Shown in pieces: positions 24,085 through 33,754 of a stretch of DNA of 64,000 bases. The DNA is from Desulfarculus baarsii DSM 2075 (GTDB lineage: Bacteria > Desulfobacterota > Desulfarculia > Desulfarculales > Desulfarculaceae). The DNA is taken from the NCBI RefSeq assembly GCF_000143965.1, contig NC_014365.1, forward strand, positions 585,501-649,500. Reading direction: 5' to 3'. Every line of letters starts with the position of its first letter. The first letter of the stretch is position 1. The notes beneath the pieces are model-generated. The model did no database searches. It was not told the origin of the DNA and saw nothing but the letters and a program-made list of their open reading frames with translations. Both the position numbers and the translations under genes were made by a program.

Positions 24085-25289
24085 TATCTTCTCCGGCTTG
24101 GGGCCGGTTCGGCGGCCCCTTCCAGGGGTGTGATCGTCACGACGGCCAGGGCCGACATGCCTTCGCCGCGGCCGATGGCGCCCATGGCCTCGGTGGTGGT
24201 GGCGGCCACGTTGACTTGGCCGGGCGACAGGCCGGCCACCCGGGCCAGGTTTTGGGCCATGGCCGGGGCGTGGGGGGCGATCTTGGGGCCTTGAGCCACC
24301 AGGGTCACGGCGATCTGGGCCGGCCGCCAGCCATGCTCGGCCAAAAGCGCCACCACCCGGCCCAGCAAGACCAGGCTGTCGGCGTCCTTGTGGGCCGGAT
24401 CATGGTCGGGGAACAACCGGCCGATGTCGCCCAGGCCGGCGGCGGCCAGCAGACCGTCCATGACGGCGTGGGTCAGCACGTCGGCGTCGGAGTGGCCCAA
24501 CAGGCCCAGTTCGTGCTCCAGGCGCACCCCGCCCAGCACCAGCGGCCGGCCGGGGGCCAGGCGGTGATAATCGAGCCCCTGGCCCACGCGGATGGCCGGT
24601 GGGCCCAACAGGGCCTGGGCCAGGGCCAAGTCCTCGGGCGTGGTGATCTTGATGTTGTCGGCCCGGCCCATGATCAGCCTAACCTCCCGGCCCAGGCGCT
24701 CGAACAGGCCGGCCTCGTCGGTGAAGCTCCAGCCGGCGGCGCGGGCCGCTTGCAGGGCCTGGGCCAGCAACTCGGCGCGAAAGCCCTGGGGCGTCTGGGC
24801 CCGCCACAGCGGCCGGCGGTCCTCGGTGGTCTGGACCAGCCGGCCGTCGGCCGAGCGTTTGATGGTGTCGACCACCGGCACGCCGGCGATGGCCGCGCCG
24901 TGGGCCCGCGCGCCTTCCAACACCGCCGCGAACAGCTCGGGCCGGGCCAGCGGCCGGGCCCCGTCGTGGATCAGCAGCCAGTGGGCTCCCAGGCCCAGGG
25001 CGGCTTCCAGCCCGGCGGCCACGCTGTCTTGCCGCTGGGCCCCGCCGGCCACCACGGCGCGCACTTTGTCCAGGCCAAACGGGGCCAAACAATGGCGGCG
25101 CGTGTGATCCTCCCAGCCCGCCGGGCAGACCACCACGATGGCGTCAACGCACGCGGCGGCCTGGGCCGCGGCCAGGGCCCACGACAGGATGGGCCGGCCG
25201 CCCAGGGCCAGAAATTGCTTCGGCGCGGGGCCGCCCATGCGTGTTCCGCCGCCGGCGGCGACCACGATGGCGACGACCTTTTCAGCCAA
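24084..25289 (-). CDS. ispDF: Bifunctional IspD/IspF (MEP pathway)
   Basis: 401 residues. N-terminal IspD (2-C-methyl-D-erythritol 4-phosphate cytidylyltransferase, ~1-230) with 'VVAAGGGTRMGGPAPKQFLA' and 'IHDGARPL'. C-terminal IspF (MECDP synthase, ~240-401) with 'GLDYHRLAPGRPLVLGGVRL', 'LGHSDADVLTHAVMDGLLAA' (Asp/His metal site) and 'GDIGRLFPDHDP'. It makes isoprenoid precursors in the cytoplasm, relevant to the polyprenyl synthase at 47.7 kb. I use TTG at 25289 with GGAGGAG seven bases upstream, since upstream codons lack a ribosome site. Confidence 0.97.
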   Translation of the reverse strand: MAEKVVAIVVAAGGGTRMGGPAPKQFLALGGRPILSWALAAAQAAACVDAIVVVCPAGWEDHTRRHCLAPFGLDKVRAVVAGGAQRQDSVAAGLEAALGLGAHWLLIHDGARPLARPELFAAVLEGARAHGAAIAGVPVVDTIKRSADGRLVQTTEDRRPLWRAQTPQGFRAELLAQALQAARAAGWSFTDEAGLFERLGREVRLIMGRADNIKITTPEDLALAQALLGPPAIRVGQGLDYHRLAPGRPLVLGGVRLEHELGLLGHSDADVLTHAVMDGLLAAAGLGDIGRLFPDHDPAHKDADSLVLLGRVVALLAEHGWRPAQIAVTLVAQGPKIAPHAPAMAQNLARVAGLSPGQVNVAATTTEAMGAIGRGEGMSALAVVTITPLEGAAEPAPSRRR

Positions 25290-25353
25290 AGCGTTTCTCC
25301 TCCGCAGTCTTTGAATATTATTACCACAACCGGCCAAAGGCAAGAGCGCCCGC

Positions 25354-25911
25354 TCAGGCCTCGACCTTCGGCGGCGGCCAACCGTCGTCCAGCGTGCAGG
25401 CCTGGCCCTGGTTCAGGCGCGCGGCCAGCTCGGCCAGCCAGGGCAGTTCTTCCACGGCCTGGCCGTGGTCCAGAAGACCCTGGGCGGCCTTGCGGGCCAG
25501 GCTGGCGGCGACGGCCGTGGCCCCGCGCTGGGCGTGGACGCAACTGCCCACCGCCTGCACCAGGGCCTTGAGGGCCTGGCGGCGCGGCCCGGAGGCTGTT
25601 TGCCAGGCCTGCTCCAGGGCCTCGTGGGCCTCGAAAAAAAGCCCGCGCCGCCACAGGGCCAGGCCCAGCTCCAGCGGCGGCAGATGGGCGGCGCCGGTCA
25701 ACTGGCCCTCGGCGCGGCGATACAACTCCAGCCGCTGGTCGATCCAGGCGGCGTGGCCGGGCGGCGGGTCGGCGGCCAACAGGCGGCGGCCGGCGCGTTC
25801 GGCCGCGCCGCGATCACCGGCCAGCAGGCCGTGGACGAAATCGTGGGCCAGGGTGTTGCGAATGTCACGGGCCAGGCGCGTGGCGTAGGGGTCGAATTCT
25901 TTTGACGCCAT
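25354..25911 (-). CDS. DUF309 family protein
   Basis: 185 residues, all helical. The signature 'LWRRGLFFEAHEALEQAWQT' (~87-106) with the F/W-x2-G-x-F-F-x2-H-E-x2-E pattern defines DUF309, a family of putative metal-binding helical bundles with unknown function. Residues before ~70 are an extra N-terminal region. ATG at 25911. It is the first gene upstream of ispDF, 64 bases away, and divergent from gap. Confidence 0.88.
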   Translation of the reverse strand: MASKEFDPYATRLARDIRNTLAHDFVHGLLAGDRGAAERAGRRLLAADPPPGHAAWIDQRLELYRRAEGQLTGAAHLPPLELGLALWRRGLFFEAHEALEQAWQTASGPRRQALKALVQAVGSCVHAQRGATAVAASLARKAAQGLLDHGQAVEELPWLAELAARLNQGQACTLDDGWPPPKVEA

Positions 25912-26140
25912 GGCAAATCCGGTTAGAGTGTATTATAAATGTAGCACACAAATCGGCCGTGGCGGCCGCGCCCGGGGGCAATGCAGCGGACGCCGACAAG
26001 ATACCACGCCCATGGCGTGGCCTGGCGTCCGGCGGCGCGGTCGAGCGCAATTTTCTTCGCCTCCGGCGGCGTGTTTTGGCCTTTTCGCAAAACCAGGGCG
26101 CATGCGTCGCCCCGCGGGCGGAAACTCTGGGAGGAAAAAG

Positions 26141-27148
26141 ATGATCCGTATCGGAATCAACGGGTTCGGGCGCATTGGCCGCCAGGTGTTCAAAGCGGTC
26201 AAGGAGCGCTATCCCGGCCAGGTGCTGGTGGCGGCGGTCAATGACCTGTGCGACGTGGAAACCAGCGCCCATCTGCTCAAATACGACTCCAGCTACGGCG
26301 TCTACGCCTCGTCGGTGGACTGCGCCCAGGGCAAGTTGATCGTCGACGGCGTCGAGACCGCCTATATCAGCAGCTCCGATCCCAGCAAGATCCCCTGGGG
26401 CGACCTGGGCGTGGACGTGGTCGTCGAGAGCACCGGCCTGTTCCGTAGCGGCGACAAGGCCGGCGCGCACATCAAGGGCGGGGCCAAGAAGGTCATCATC
26501 AGCGCCCCCGGCAAGGATGTCGACGCCACCTTCGTCATGGGCGTCAACCACACCTCCTTCGACCCGGCCAAGCACAACATCTTCTCCAACGCCTCCTGCA
26601 CCACCAACTGCCTGGCCCCGCCGGCCAAGGTCATTCACGAGAAATTCGGCATCGGCCACGGCCTGATGACCACCGTGCACTCCTACACCTCCGACCAGCG
26701 CATCCTTGACGCGCCCCACAAGGATCTGCGCCGCGCCCGCACCGCCGGGGCCAGCATCATCCCCACCACCACCGGCGCGGCCAAGGCCGTGGCCCTGGTG
26801 CTGCCCGATCTCAAGGGCCGCTTCGACGGCATCTCGCTGCGGGTGCCCACGCCCTCGGTCAGCCTGGTCGACCTGACCATGACCCTGGAAAAACCCGCCG
26901 ACACCGAAGCCTTGCGCCAGGCCCTCGTCGAGGCCGCCCAGGGCGAGTTGAAGGGCATCATGGCCTGCGAGGCCAAGCCGTTGGTCTCCATCGACTTCAA
27001 GGGCAACCCCCATTCGTCCATCGTCGACCTGGAATACACCAGCGTCCAGCCCGGCGGCCTGGCCAAGCTGATGGCCTGGTACGACAACGAGTGGGGCTAT
27101 TCCTGCCGCACGGCCGATCTGGCCGCCTACGTGGGCGCGCGGCTGTAA
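26141..27148 (+). CDS. gap: Glyceraldehyde-3-phosphate dehydrogenase
   Basis: 335 residues. NAD-binding 'INGFGRIGRQVFKAV' (~5-19), catalytic 'SNASCTTNCLAPPAK' with Cys at ~152, His in 'TVHSYTSDQ', and 'WYDNEWGYSCR' near the C-terminus. It interconverts glyceraldehyde 3-phosphate and 1,3-bisphosphoglycerate in glycolysis and gluconeogenesis. The ATG at 26141 is preceded by GGGAGGAAAAAG; the longer frame upstream is spacer without a ribosome site. The ~230-base leader contains a TATTATAAAT element but no matching -35. A strong terminator follows. Confidence 0.97.
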   Translation: MIRIGINGFGRIGRQVFKAVKERYPGQVLVAAVNDLCDVETSAHLLKYDSSYGVYASSVDCAQGKLIVDGVETAYISSSDPSKIPWGDLGVDVVVESTGLFRSGDKAGAHIKGGAKKVIISAPGKDVDATFVMGVNHTSFDPAKHNIFSNASCTTNCLAPPAKVIHEKFGIGHGLMTTVHSYTSDQRILDAPHKDLRRARTAGASIIPTTTGAAKAVALVLPDLKGRFDGISLRVPTPSVSLVDLTMTLEKPADTEALRQALVEAAQGELKGIMACEAKPLVSIDFKGNPHSSIVDLEYTSVQPGGLAKLMAWYDNEWGYSCRTADLAAYVGARL

Positions 27149-27173
27149 AAAAACGTCAGCCGGCAAACGGCGC

Positions 27174-27211
27174 GGGCCCCGGGGTGACAAACCCCGGGGC
27201 CCGAATTTTTT
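27174..27211 (+). terminator. Terminator of gap
   Basis: GGGCCCCGGGG and CCCCGGGGCCC pair perfectly over 11 bases around a 7-base loop, followed by GAATTTTTT. It also separates gap from the convergent chemoreceptor gene. Confidence 0.9.
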
Positions 27212-27226
27212 CGCCCCTGGCGACGG

Positions 27227-29389
27227 CTAGAACTCCTCGAAGCCCTCCAGGGTCACGTCCTCGAAGAAATCGTCGCCACCGGCCTTTTTGGCCGGCGCGG
27301 CCTTGGCCGGCCCATCGCCAGCCTTGGCCGCCGGTTTGCTCGCCGGCTTGGGGTTGGCCGGCGTCGCGGCCGCCTTGGCCGCCGGTCTGGGCCGGGTCGC
27401 CTGGGCCATGGGCCGTTGTTGGGCCGGCTTGTCGCGCCGGGTCGCCTGGGCGCTTGCCCCGCCCTCGACCTTGAACTGGGACATCTGGTCGGACATCTCT
27501 TGGGCGGCGGCGGCCATTTCCTCGGACGAGCTGGCCGCCTCCTCGACCAGGGCGGCGTTCTGCTGGACGGCCTCGTCCATCTGGCTGACGGCGCGGTTGA
27601 TCTCCTCGACGCCCTGAGCCTGCTCCTGGCTGGCGGCGGTGATCTCGGCCACGGTGTCGGCCACGTCCTGGACGTTGGCGATGATGTCGGTGAGCAGGTT
27701 GCCGCTGGCCTCCACTGATTCGTTACCCTGGCGCACCTTGTTGACCGAGTCGGTGATCAGGGTCTGGACCTCCTTGGCCGCCTGGGCGCTGCGGCCGGCC
27801 AGGTTGCGCACCTCGCCGGCCACCACGGCGAAGCCACGGCCGGCCTCGCCGGCCCGGGCCGCCTCCACCGCGGCGTTCAAGGCCAGCAGGTTGGTCTGGA
27901 AGGCGATCTCGTTGACGACGGTGATGATCTCGGCGATCTTGCCGCTGGATTCGCTGACTGCGGCCATGGCCTCGATGGTCTGGTTGACGGCCTCGCCGCC
28001 CTGCTGGGCCAACTCGGAGGTGCGCTTGGCCAACTCATTGGCCTGGCGGGCGTTTTCGGCGTTTTGCCGCACGCTGGAGGTCATTTCTTCCAGGGCGCTG
28101 GCCGTCTCCTCGATGGCGCTGGCCTGCTCCTGGGTGCGCTGGCTGAGATCCTGGTTGCCGGAGCTGATGTCGTTGGCGGCGTTGCTGACGGTGGCCGCCG
28201 ACTCCATGACCTGACGCACGGTTTTTGAGAGGTTCTGGGCCATCTGCTGCACATCACGCAGCATGCCCCCCAACTCGTCGCCCCGGGACAGATGCTTTTC
28301 GTCGATCTTGAAGGTGAAGTCGCCCCGGGCCGCCGTGCCCACGGCCAGGGCCGCCGCCTTGACCGGCGCGGTGATCATCCGCGCGATGATCATGGCGATC
28401 AGCGCGCCCAGAACCACGGCCACCAACAGGCCCACCACCATCACCCACGAGGCCAGCGAAAGATTGCGCGCCGCCTCCTCGGCCACCTCGTTGGTGTGGG
28501 CGATGCCGGAGTTGGCCATCTCGCGCACGCTGGACAGAAACTCGGTCGAGTACTTGCGGCGCTCCTTGGTCACCTGCTCGTTGGCCGTCCAGACCTTGAA
28601 CAGGTTTTCCATGTGGCCTTTGTAGTCCTGGGCCGCCTGGAGCGAATCGTTGACTTGGTCGATATTTAGCTGCTTGGTGCTCTGGGCCTTGACTTTGTTC
28701 AGGTTGGCGCCAATCAGCTCGAAGTTGCCCAGGGCCTGGCCCACCAGCTCCAGCTTGCGATAGGCCTGGGCCTTGAGGTTGGCGATGCGCACCACCGTGC
28801 CCATGTCGATGGCCTTGTCCACCAGCTCCAGCTTGTTCAGGCGCTCTTGCAACTCGGCCGGCGACGCGCCGGCGGCGATCTGCTTGCGCAGGGCGTCGAT
28901 CTGATAATCGCGCAGGGCCGTGATCGCCGTGACCAACTCCACCGCGTGAACGTCCATCTCGGCGCGGTCGTCGGCGATGACGGCGTTGTTCTTGACCGAT
29001 TGCTGCATCAGGTTTTCGTAGCCCTGCAACGCGCGCTGGGATTTTTCCACCGCCGGGGCGAGGGCCGCCAACTCGGGGTGCTCCTGGGCCAGCTTGGCCG
29101 CCTCGGCCAGATACTTGCGCGCCTCGGTCAGGTCTTTTTGGCCCTGGTCCAGATACGGCTTTTCCAAGGTATAATTGTAGCCACGGTTTTCCAGCAGTGC
29201 CGAAAGGGCGTGGCGCTCGATGTTGTTGGACAGGGCCACCTCCGGCACGTAGGCCTCGGCCAAACTGGTGGATTCGGCGCTGACGCCGCTCATGTTGAAA
29301 ATGGCCAGGCCGCCCAGCGCCACCGATATGAGGATCAACAGACCGAAACCAATGCCGATTTTAGTTCCAAGTTTAAAATTATTCATCAT
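27227..29389 (-). CDS. Methyl-accepting chemotaxis protein with four-helix-bundle sensor
   Basis: 720 residues. Membrane helix ~10-32, a long all-helical periplasmic domain (~35-310), a second helix ~325-350, HAMP (~350-400), then the signalling domain whose tip reads '[20 protein letters not shown]' followed by [15 protein letters not shown]. The C-terminal ~90 residues are an Ala/Lys/Pro linker ending '[13 protein letters not shown]', a tethered peptide similar to that of the chemoreceptor at 10.8 kb. The start is ATG ATG at 29389; AAGGCGG lies upstream. Ligand unknown. Monocistronic with a good promoter. Confidence 0.93.
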   Translation of the reverse strand: MMNNFKLGTKIGIGFGLLILISVALGGLAIFNMSGVSAESTSLAEAYVPEVALSNNIERHALSALLENRGYNYTLEKPYLDQGQKDLTEARKYLAEAAKLAQEHPELAALAPAVEKSQRALQGYENLMQQSVKNNAVIADDRAEMDVHAVELVTAITALRDYQIDALRKQIAAGASPAELQERLNKLELVDKAIDMGTVVRIANLKAQAYRKLELVGQALGNFELIGANLNKVKAQSTKQLNIDQVNDSLQAAQDYKGHMENLFKVWTANEQVTKERRKYSTEFLSSVREMANSGIAHTNEVAEEAARNLSLASWVMVVGLLVAVVLGALIAMIIARMITAPVKAAALAVGTAARGDFTFKIDEKHLSRGDELGGMLRDVQQMAQNLSKTVRQVMESAATVSNAANDISSGNQDLSQRTQEQASAIEETASALEEMTSSVRQNAENARQANELAKRTSELAQQGGEAVNQTIEAMAAVSESSGKIAEIITVVNEIAFQTNLLALNAAVEAARAGEAGRGFAVVAGEVRNLAGRSAQAAKEVQTLITDSVNKVRQGNESVEASGNLLTDIIANVQDVADTVAEITAASQEQAQGVEEINRAVSQMDEAVQQNAALVEEAASSSEEMAAAAQEMSDQMSQFKVEGGASAQATRRDKPAQQRPMAQATRPRPAAKAAATPANPKPASKPAAKAGDGPAKAAPAKKAGGDDFFEDVTLEGFEEF

Positions 29390-29440
29390 CGCCGCCTTGT
29401 TACGTGAACGTGTGGACCATGGCCAATTGCGTTGCATATC

Positions 29441-29469
29441 ATTATGCTGGCCGTCCGCGGCGAAGTCCA
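29441..29469 (-). promoter_or_regulatory. Promoter of the four-helix-bundle chemoreceptor gene
   Basis: Minus strand TGGACT, 17 bases, CATAAT: four of six and five of six matches to the sigma-70 hexamers with ideal spacing, 52 bases upstream of the ATG. Confidence 0.55.
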
Positions 29470-29511
29470 CAGTTTCGAGAACATATCAATGATTTGGCTG
29501 GGTGATAGACC

Positions 29512-30456
29512 ATGAACGAGCTTCGTTTTCCCGCGCCGGAGGCCTACGAGCGGGCGGCCATGCGCCTGCGCTCGTGGATGAAGGCCTGCGTGCTCTGCCC
29601 CAGGCGCTGCGGCGTCAATCGCCTGGCCGGTCAGCGGGGCTTTTGCCGGGCCGGGCGGCTGGCGGCGGTCAACACCTATCAGCTCCACCCCGGCGAGGAG
29701 CCGCCCATCAGCGGCCAACATGGCTCGGGCACGGTGTTTTTCGCCGGCTGCACCCTGGCCTGCCGCTTTTGCCAAAATTACGCCATCAGCCAGGAGGGTT
29801 GGGGCGATGAGCTCGAAGCGCCCCAACTGGCCCGCATCTTTCTGGAACTGCAAGAGGCCGGGGCCCACAACATAAACCTGGTCACGCCCACGCCCCACGC
29901 GGCGGCCATCCTGGAGGCCCTGGCTCTGGCCCGCCGCGCCGGGCTGCGCTTGCCCATCGTCTACAACACCTCGGGCTACGAACGGCCGGCCGTGCTCCGC
30001 CAGTTGGCCGGGCTGATCGAGATATACCTGCCCGATTACAAATACGCCGACGAAAGCGCCGCCCGCCGCCTTTCCAACGCGCCCGGCTACGCCAAATATT
30101 GCAGCATGGCCCTGACCGAGATGTTCGACCAGGTGGGCAACCTGGATTACGACGACGACGGCGTGGCCACCCAAGGCATTCTGGTGCGGCACCTGGTTTT
30201 GCCCGAGAACCTGGCCGGCACGGCCTGGGTGATGCGCGAACTGACGCGCATCTGCGGCCGGCGGGTGGCCGTGAGCCTGATGAGCCAATATTTCCCGGCC
30301 TACAAGGCCGCCCAGACCAAGGGCGTCGGCCGGCCGATCAGCGCTGTCGAGTACGCCGCCGCCCGCCAGGCCCTGGACGAGGCCGGCGTGGGCCTGGCCT
30401 TCGTACAGAGCCTCAGCTCGGCCACCGACGAGCTGACGCCCCGCTTCCGGCGTTGA
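29512..30456 (+). CDS. Radical SAM protein, PflX-like
   Basis: 314 residues. N-terminal cysteine region 'CVLCPRRCGVNRLAGQRGFC' (~25-44) typical of PflX/pyruvate formate-lyase activase relatives, then the radical SAM cluster motif C-x3-C-x2-C in 'GCTLACRFCQNYAISQ' (~82-97). Later blocks 'NLVTPTPHAAAI' and 'PDYKYADESAARRLS' fit the family. It should bind [4Fe-4S] and S-adenosylmethionine and form a 5'-deoxyadenosyl radical; the target protein is unknown and no glycyl-radical enzyme is adjacent. ATG at 29512. A hairpin with T-run follows. Confidence 0.88.
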   Translation: MNELRFPAPEAYERAAMRLRSWMKACVLCPRRCGVNRLAGQRGFCRAGRLAAVNTYQLHPGEEPPISGQHGSGTVFFAGCTLACRFCQNYAISQEGWGDELEAPQLARIFLELQEAGAHNINLVTPTPHAAAILEALALARRAGLRLPIVYNTSGYERPAVLRQLAGLIEIYLPDYKYADESAARRLSNAPGYAKYCSMALTEMFDQVGNLDYDDDGVATQGILVRHLVLPENLAGTAWVMRELTRICGRRVAVSLMSQYFPAYKAAQTKGVGRPISAVEYAAARQALDEAGVGLAFVQSLSSATDELTPRFRR

Positions 30457-30482
30457 CAAAAAGGCGCGCGCGGCGTCATGAA

Positions 30483-30513
30483 AGCCAACGCGGCCGCGTT
30501 AAACGGCTTTTTC
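30483..30513 (+). terminator. Terminator after the radical SAM gene
   Basis: AGCC...GGCT encloses the palindrome AACGCGGCCGCGTT and is followed by TTTTT. It is positioned 27 bases after the stop of the radical SAM gene. Confidence 0.55.
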
Positions 30514-30571
30514 GCTGATTCACGTCGCCATCAGCCCCTCGATCGACATTTCCCGCGCCCCCCAGCCGGCA

Positions 30572-32683
30572 TCATTGCCGGCGCGACGCGCCGAGCCAGG
30601 GCGGGCCGCTGGCGGCCTCCTCGCGGGCCAGGTAGTCCTCCAGGCGCGGCGGCTCCAGGGGCCGGCTGAACAAAAAGCCCTGCAACTGATGGCATCCCAT
30701 GCCCGCCAGCATCTCCAGGTGGCGCTTGTTTTCCACGCCCTCGGCCACCACCACCAGGCCCATGCTGCGGCCCATGGCCACCATGGCCTCGACGATGGAC
30801 GAAACCCGCGAGTGTGGCGTCATCTCCTTGATGAAGTATTGATCGACCTTGAGGATATCGATGGGCAGACGGTGCAGGTGGTATAGCGACGAGTAACCAC
30901 GGCCGAAATCGTCCATGGCCAGGCGCGCGCCCAAGGCGGCCAGTTCGGCCAGGCGGCCCAGGGCCAGCTCCAGGCTGGGCATGACCGCGTTTTCGGTGAT
31001 CTCCAACTCCAGTTGCTCGGGCGGCAGGCCCGATTCCTCCAGGGCCTCGGCCACGGCCCGCGTCAGGTCCGGGTCGAGGAGCTGGCGCGGCGAGAGGTTG
31101 ACGGCCACGCTGAGTTGCCGGCCCTGCTCGCGCCAGCGCTGGGCCTGTTGGCAGGCCTGGCGCAGCACCCAGCGGCCCAGGGGGATGATCAGGCCCGTTT
31201 CCTCGGCCACGGGGATGAACTCGCCCGGCGAGATCAGCCCCACGCCGGGCCGCCGCCAACGCACCAGGGCCTCCACGCCCACCGTGCGCAGGGAGGCCAG
31301 GTCGATCTTGGGTTGATAGCAGACCAGGAACTCTTCTTTTTGCAGGGCCGTGCGCAAGCGGTTTTCCAACTCCAGGCGATGGCGGACCTTTTGGTTCAGG
31401 GCCGGTTCGAAGAAGCAATAGCCCTCGCGGCAGCCCTCCTTGGCCCGATACATGGCCAACTCGGCGTTGGCGATGAGTTTTTCGGGGGTTTGGCCATCGT
31501 TGGGGAACAGGGCGATGCCCACGCTGGCCCGGATATGGAGCTTCTTGCCGCCCAGGCGGAAGGGCCGGGCCAGTTCGTCGAGCATCTGCTGGGCCACCTG
31601 GCCGGCCTCGTCCTCGCCGGCGGTTTCGGGCAGTAAAAAGAGGAAGTCGTCGCCGCCCAGGCGGGCCATGGTGTCCTCGCGGCGGACCTTGGCCAGGAGG
31701 CGGCGGGCCACGGCCACCAGGAGCTTGTCGCCGGCGGCATGGCCCAGGCTGTCGTTGACGTGCTTGAAGTTATCCAGATCCATGAACAAAACGGCCACGC
31801 CGTCGCGTTGGCGTTTGGCGTGGGCCAGGGCCATCTCCAGGCGATCCTGGAACAAGAGGCGGTTGGGCAGGCCGGTGAGCGGATCGTGGTAGACCTGGTG
31901 GGCGATCTGCTCCTCGGTGCGCTTGATGCTGGTGATGTCGTGCATGTCGCCGACATAGTTGCGCACCTGGCCGCCGGGGCCCTTGATGGCCTGTAAGTGC
32001 AGGAGCTGCGGGTAGGCTTGGCCGTTTTTGCGCAGGCTGGCCACCTCGCCGCGCCAACGGCCCGTGGCGGCCAGTTCGCGCCATATCTGGCCGTGCCCGC
32101 CGTGATGATCGTCGTGGGGGTAGAGGAACTCGGGCGTGCGGCCGATGACTTCGACGGCGTCGAAGCCGGTAAGTTCGCTGAAGCCCCGGTTGACCATGAT
32201 GATGTGGCCGTCGCGGTCGGTGACCATGATGCCCTCGCTGGCGCACTCCAGCACCTGGTCCAGAAGCTCGGCCCGTTCGCGGTGGGCCTGTTGGCCGGTC
32301 TGGTCGACGATGACCCCGGCCAGGCCCCTGGCGCGGCAATCGTCTTTGGTGACGGCCACCAGCAGAAGGCGGCGGCGGCCCTGGCTGTCGGCCCATTGGA
32401 CGGCCCAGGGCTCGGGGCCCAGAGCGGCGGCCAGACAGCCGCCCAGGTCCACGGCCGGCTCCAGGCCCAGGGCGGCGCGGCGCTGGGCCAGAAAACGCTC
32501 GATGTCCTCGGGGCCGGGGCAGCCGGTCGGCCAGGCGGCCTGGTCGTGCTCCACGCGCCAGCGTGGCGTGCCGGCCGCCCGCCGGAAAAAGGCCGTGGCC
32601 GGGCCGGGCTCGGCCATCGGCGCGCGCCGCTGGCGGTATTCGGGCGATTGTTTGGGGCGAGGCTTGTTCACTTGATCGATCAT
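30572..32683 (-). CDS. PAS-GGDEF-EAL cyclic-di-GMP signalling protein
   Basis: 703 residues, soluble. Order: N-terminal region (~1-135), PAS (~140-255, 'MVTDRDGHIIMVNRGFSELT'), GGDEF (~265-430) and EAL (~440-690). The GGDEF site reads RLGGDDF, with Asp for the catalytic Glu; the I-site region is not RxxD-clear. The EAL site is intact: EALVRW, 'NLSPRQLLD', ITEN, 'MDDFGRGYSSLYHL', KVDQYF and 'VVAEGVEN'. Phosphodiesterase activity, hydrolysing c-di-GMP to pGpG, is therefore likely, with the GGDEF domain regulatory or weakly active. Begins 8 bases downstream of a diguanylate cyclase gene, so the two opposing enzymes are probably co-transcribed. Confidence 0.93.
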   Translation of the reverse strand: MIDQVNKPRPKQSPEYRQRRAPMAEPGPATAFFRRAAGTPRWRVEHDQAAWPTGCPGPEDIERFLAQRRAALGLEPAVDLGGCLAAALGPEPWAVQWADSQGRRRLLLVAVTKDDCRARGLAGVIVDQTGQQAHRERAELLDQVLECASEGIMVTDRDGHIIMVNRGFSELTGFDAVEVIGRTPEFLYPHDDHHGGHGQIWRELAATGRWRGEVASLRKNGQAYPQLLHLQAIKGPGGQVRNYVGDMHDITSIKRTEEQIAHQVYHDPLTGLPNRLLFQDRLEMALAHAKRQRDGVAVLFMDLDNFKHVNDSLGHAAGDKLLVAVARRLLAKVRREDTMARLGGDDFLFLLPETAGEDEAGQVAQQMLDELARPFRLGGKKLHIRASVGIALFPNDGQTPEKLIANAELAMYRAKEGCREGYCFFEPALNQKVRHRLELENRLRTALQKEEFLVCYQPKIDLASLRTVGVEALVRWRRPGVGLISPGEFIPVAEETGLIIPLGRWVLRQACQQAQRWREQGRQLSVAVNLSPRQLLDPDLTRAVAEALEESGLPPEQLELEITENAVMPSLELALGRLAELAALGARLAMDDFGRGYSSLYHLHRLPIDILKVDQYFIKEMTPHSRVSSIVEAMVAMGRSMGLVVVAEGVENKRHLEMLAGMGCHQLQGFLFSRPLEPPRLEDYLAREEAASGPPWLGASRRQ

Positions 32684-32691
32684 TCCCGCGT

Positions 32692-33630
32692 CTACAATGA
32701 AACGGCGCGTAGGCCGTCCTGGTCGTTGAGCGCCAGGCGGTCGCCGCCCAGTTCCTTGGCCTTGTAGACCGCCTGGTCGGCGGCGGCCAGCCAGCCTTCG
32801 GCGATCTGACCGGGGTTGTGGGCATGGTCGGGCGTCAGAGGAGCCAGGCCCATGCTCAGCGACGTTTCGCCCGTCCATTCGGCAAGATAGCGGGAGCGCA
32901 CGCGCCGGGCGGCCTCCACGGCCGCGGCGGGCTCGGCCTGGCGAAAGATGACGACGAACTCGTCGCCGCCGTAGCGGCAGGCGATGTCCCGCTCTTGACG
33001 GACGGAGGCCTGGATGGTCGCGCCCAGGCTGGCCAGGAGGCGGTCGCCGGTCTGATGACCGTAGGTGTCGTTGACGAGCTTGAAGTTGTCGACGTCGATG
33101 ACCATCAGGCAGGCCCGCTCGCCGCTGGCGCTGGCCTCCTCGACGACCTCGCGCAGCTTGCGGTCGAAGTAGCGGCGGTTGTAGAGCGAGGTCAAGGCGT
33201 CGCGGATGGACAGCTCCCACAGGCGGCTGCGTTCGCGGACGTTTTCCTTGAGGTGATCGCGTAGCGAGCTTTCGCGGCCGGCCACCGAGCGCACCATGAA
33301 GTTGATGTTGCGCTGCAGCTCCAGCAACTCGTGCTCTTCGTCGGACTCGTTGGGCAGCTCCAGCAGCTCGGGCCGCGAGCCCTCGCGCAGGGCCCGGCAG
33401 ACGCGGTTGATCCGGGCCAGGTCGTCAAGGACCACCAGGCGGCCGATCAGCCCCGCCGCCGGCCACCACAGGGTGATCGAAACGGCCAGATACACGCCCA
33501 GGTAAGCGCCGAACTCCTGCTTGGTGCCGGGCTCCAGCAGCAGAATGGCCGTCACCGGGCCGATGACCACCAAAGCCAGCAGGCCGGCCAGCCTGGCCCG
33601 CACGCTCAGCTTGATCCAAAACCACTTCAT
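32692..33630 (-). CDS. Membrane diguanylate cyclase (GGDEF)
   Basis: 312 residues. Two membrane helices (~12-32 and ~38-62), a HAMP-like linker and coiled coil (~65-130), then a GGDEF domain (~140-300) with 'DALTSLYNRRYFDRKL', 'DVDNFKLVNDTYGHQTGD' and an intact YGGDEF loop. It should make c-di-GMP from two GTP at the inner membrane face. There is no periplasmic domain. It heads the operon with the PAS-GGDEF-EAL gene, giving a synthesis/breakdown pair. Confidence 0.93.
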   Translation of the reverse strand: MKWFWIKLSVRARLAGLLALVVIGPVTAILLLEPGTKQEFGAYLGVYLAVSITLWWPAAGLIGRLVVLDDLARINRVCRALREGSRPELLELPNESDEEHELLELQRNINFMVRSVAGRESSLRDHLKENVRERSRLWELSIRDALTSLYNRRYFDRKLREVVEEASASGERACLMVIDVDNFKLVNDTYGHQTGDRLLASLGATIQASVRQERDIACRYGGDEFVVIFRQAEPAAAVEAARRVRSRYLAEWTGETSLSMGLAPLTPDHAHNPGQIAEGWLAAADQAVYKAKELGGDRLALNDQDGLRAVSL

Positions 33631-33701
33631 TTCCGCGCCTCAGCCTAGCGTCTGGAGATAATGCCTTGTTCGTTGGTCCAACGCGTCGTGGGGCTGGCGA
33701 C

Positions 33702-33732
33702 GGCCGCCCGCCGGGGTGTGGGGCGGGCGGCC
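33702..33732. repeat. Hairpin after the DUF4198 gene
   Basis: GGCCGCCCGCC and GGCGGGCGGCC pair perfectly (11 bp) around a GGGGTGTGG loop, 22 bases past the DUF4198 stop. No T-run, so a candidate 3' end of the feo operon rather than a classical terminator. Confidence 0.5.
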
Positions 33733-33754
33733 GCGCGGGTGGTTTGGCGGATGC

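Noticed and set aside
22591-25571. Plus-strand frames of 495 and 451 codons over cysS and ispDF
   Set aside because: The minus-strand genes have complete catalytic motifs; the plus frames are compositional shadows.
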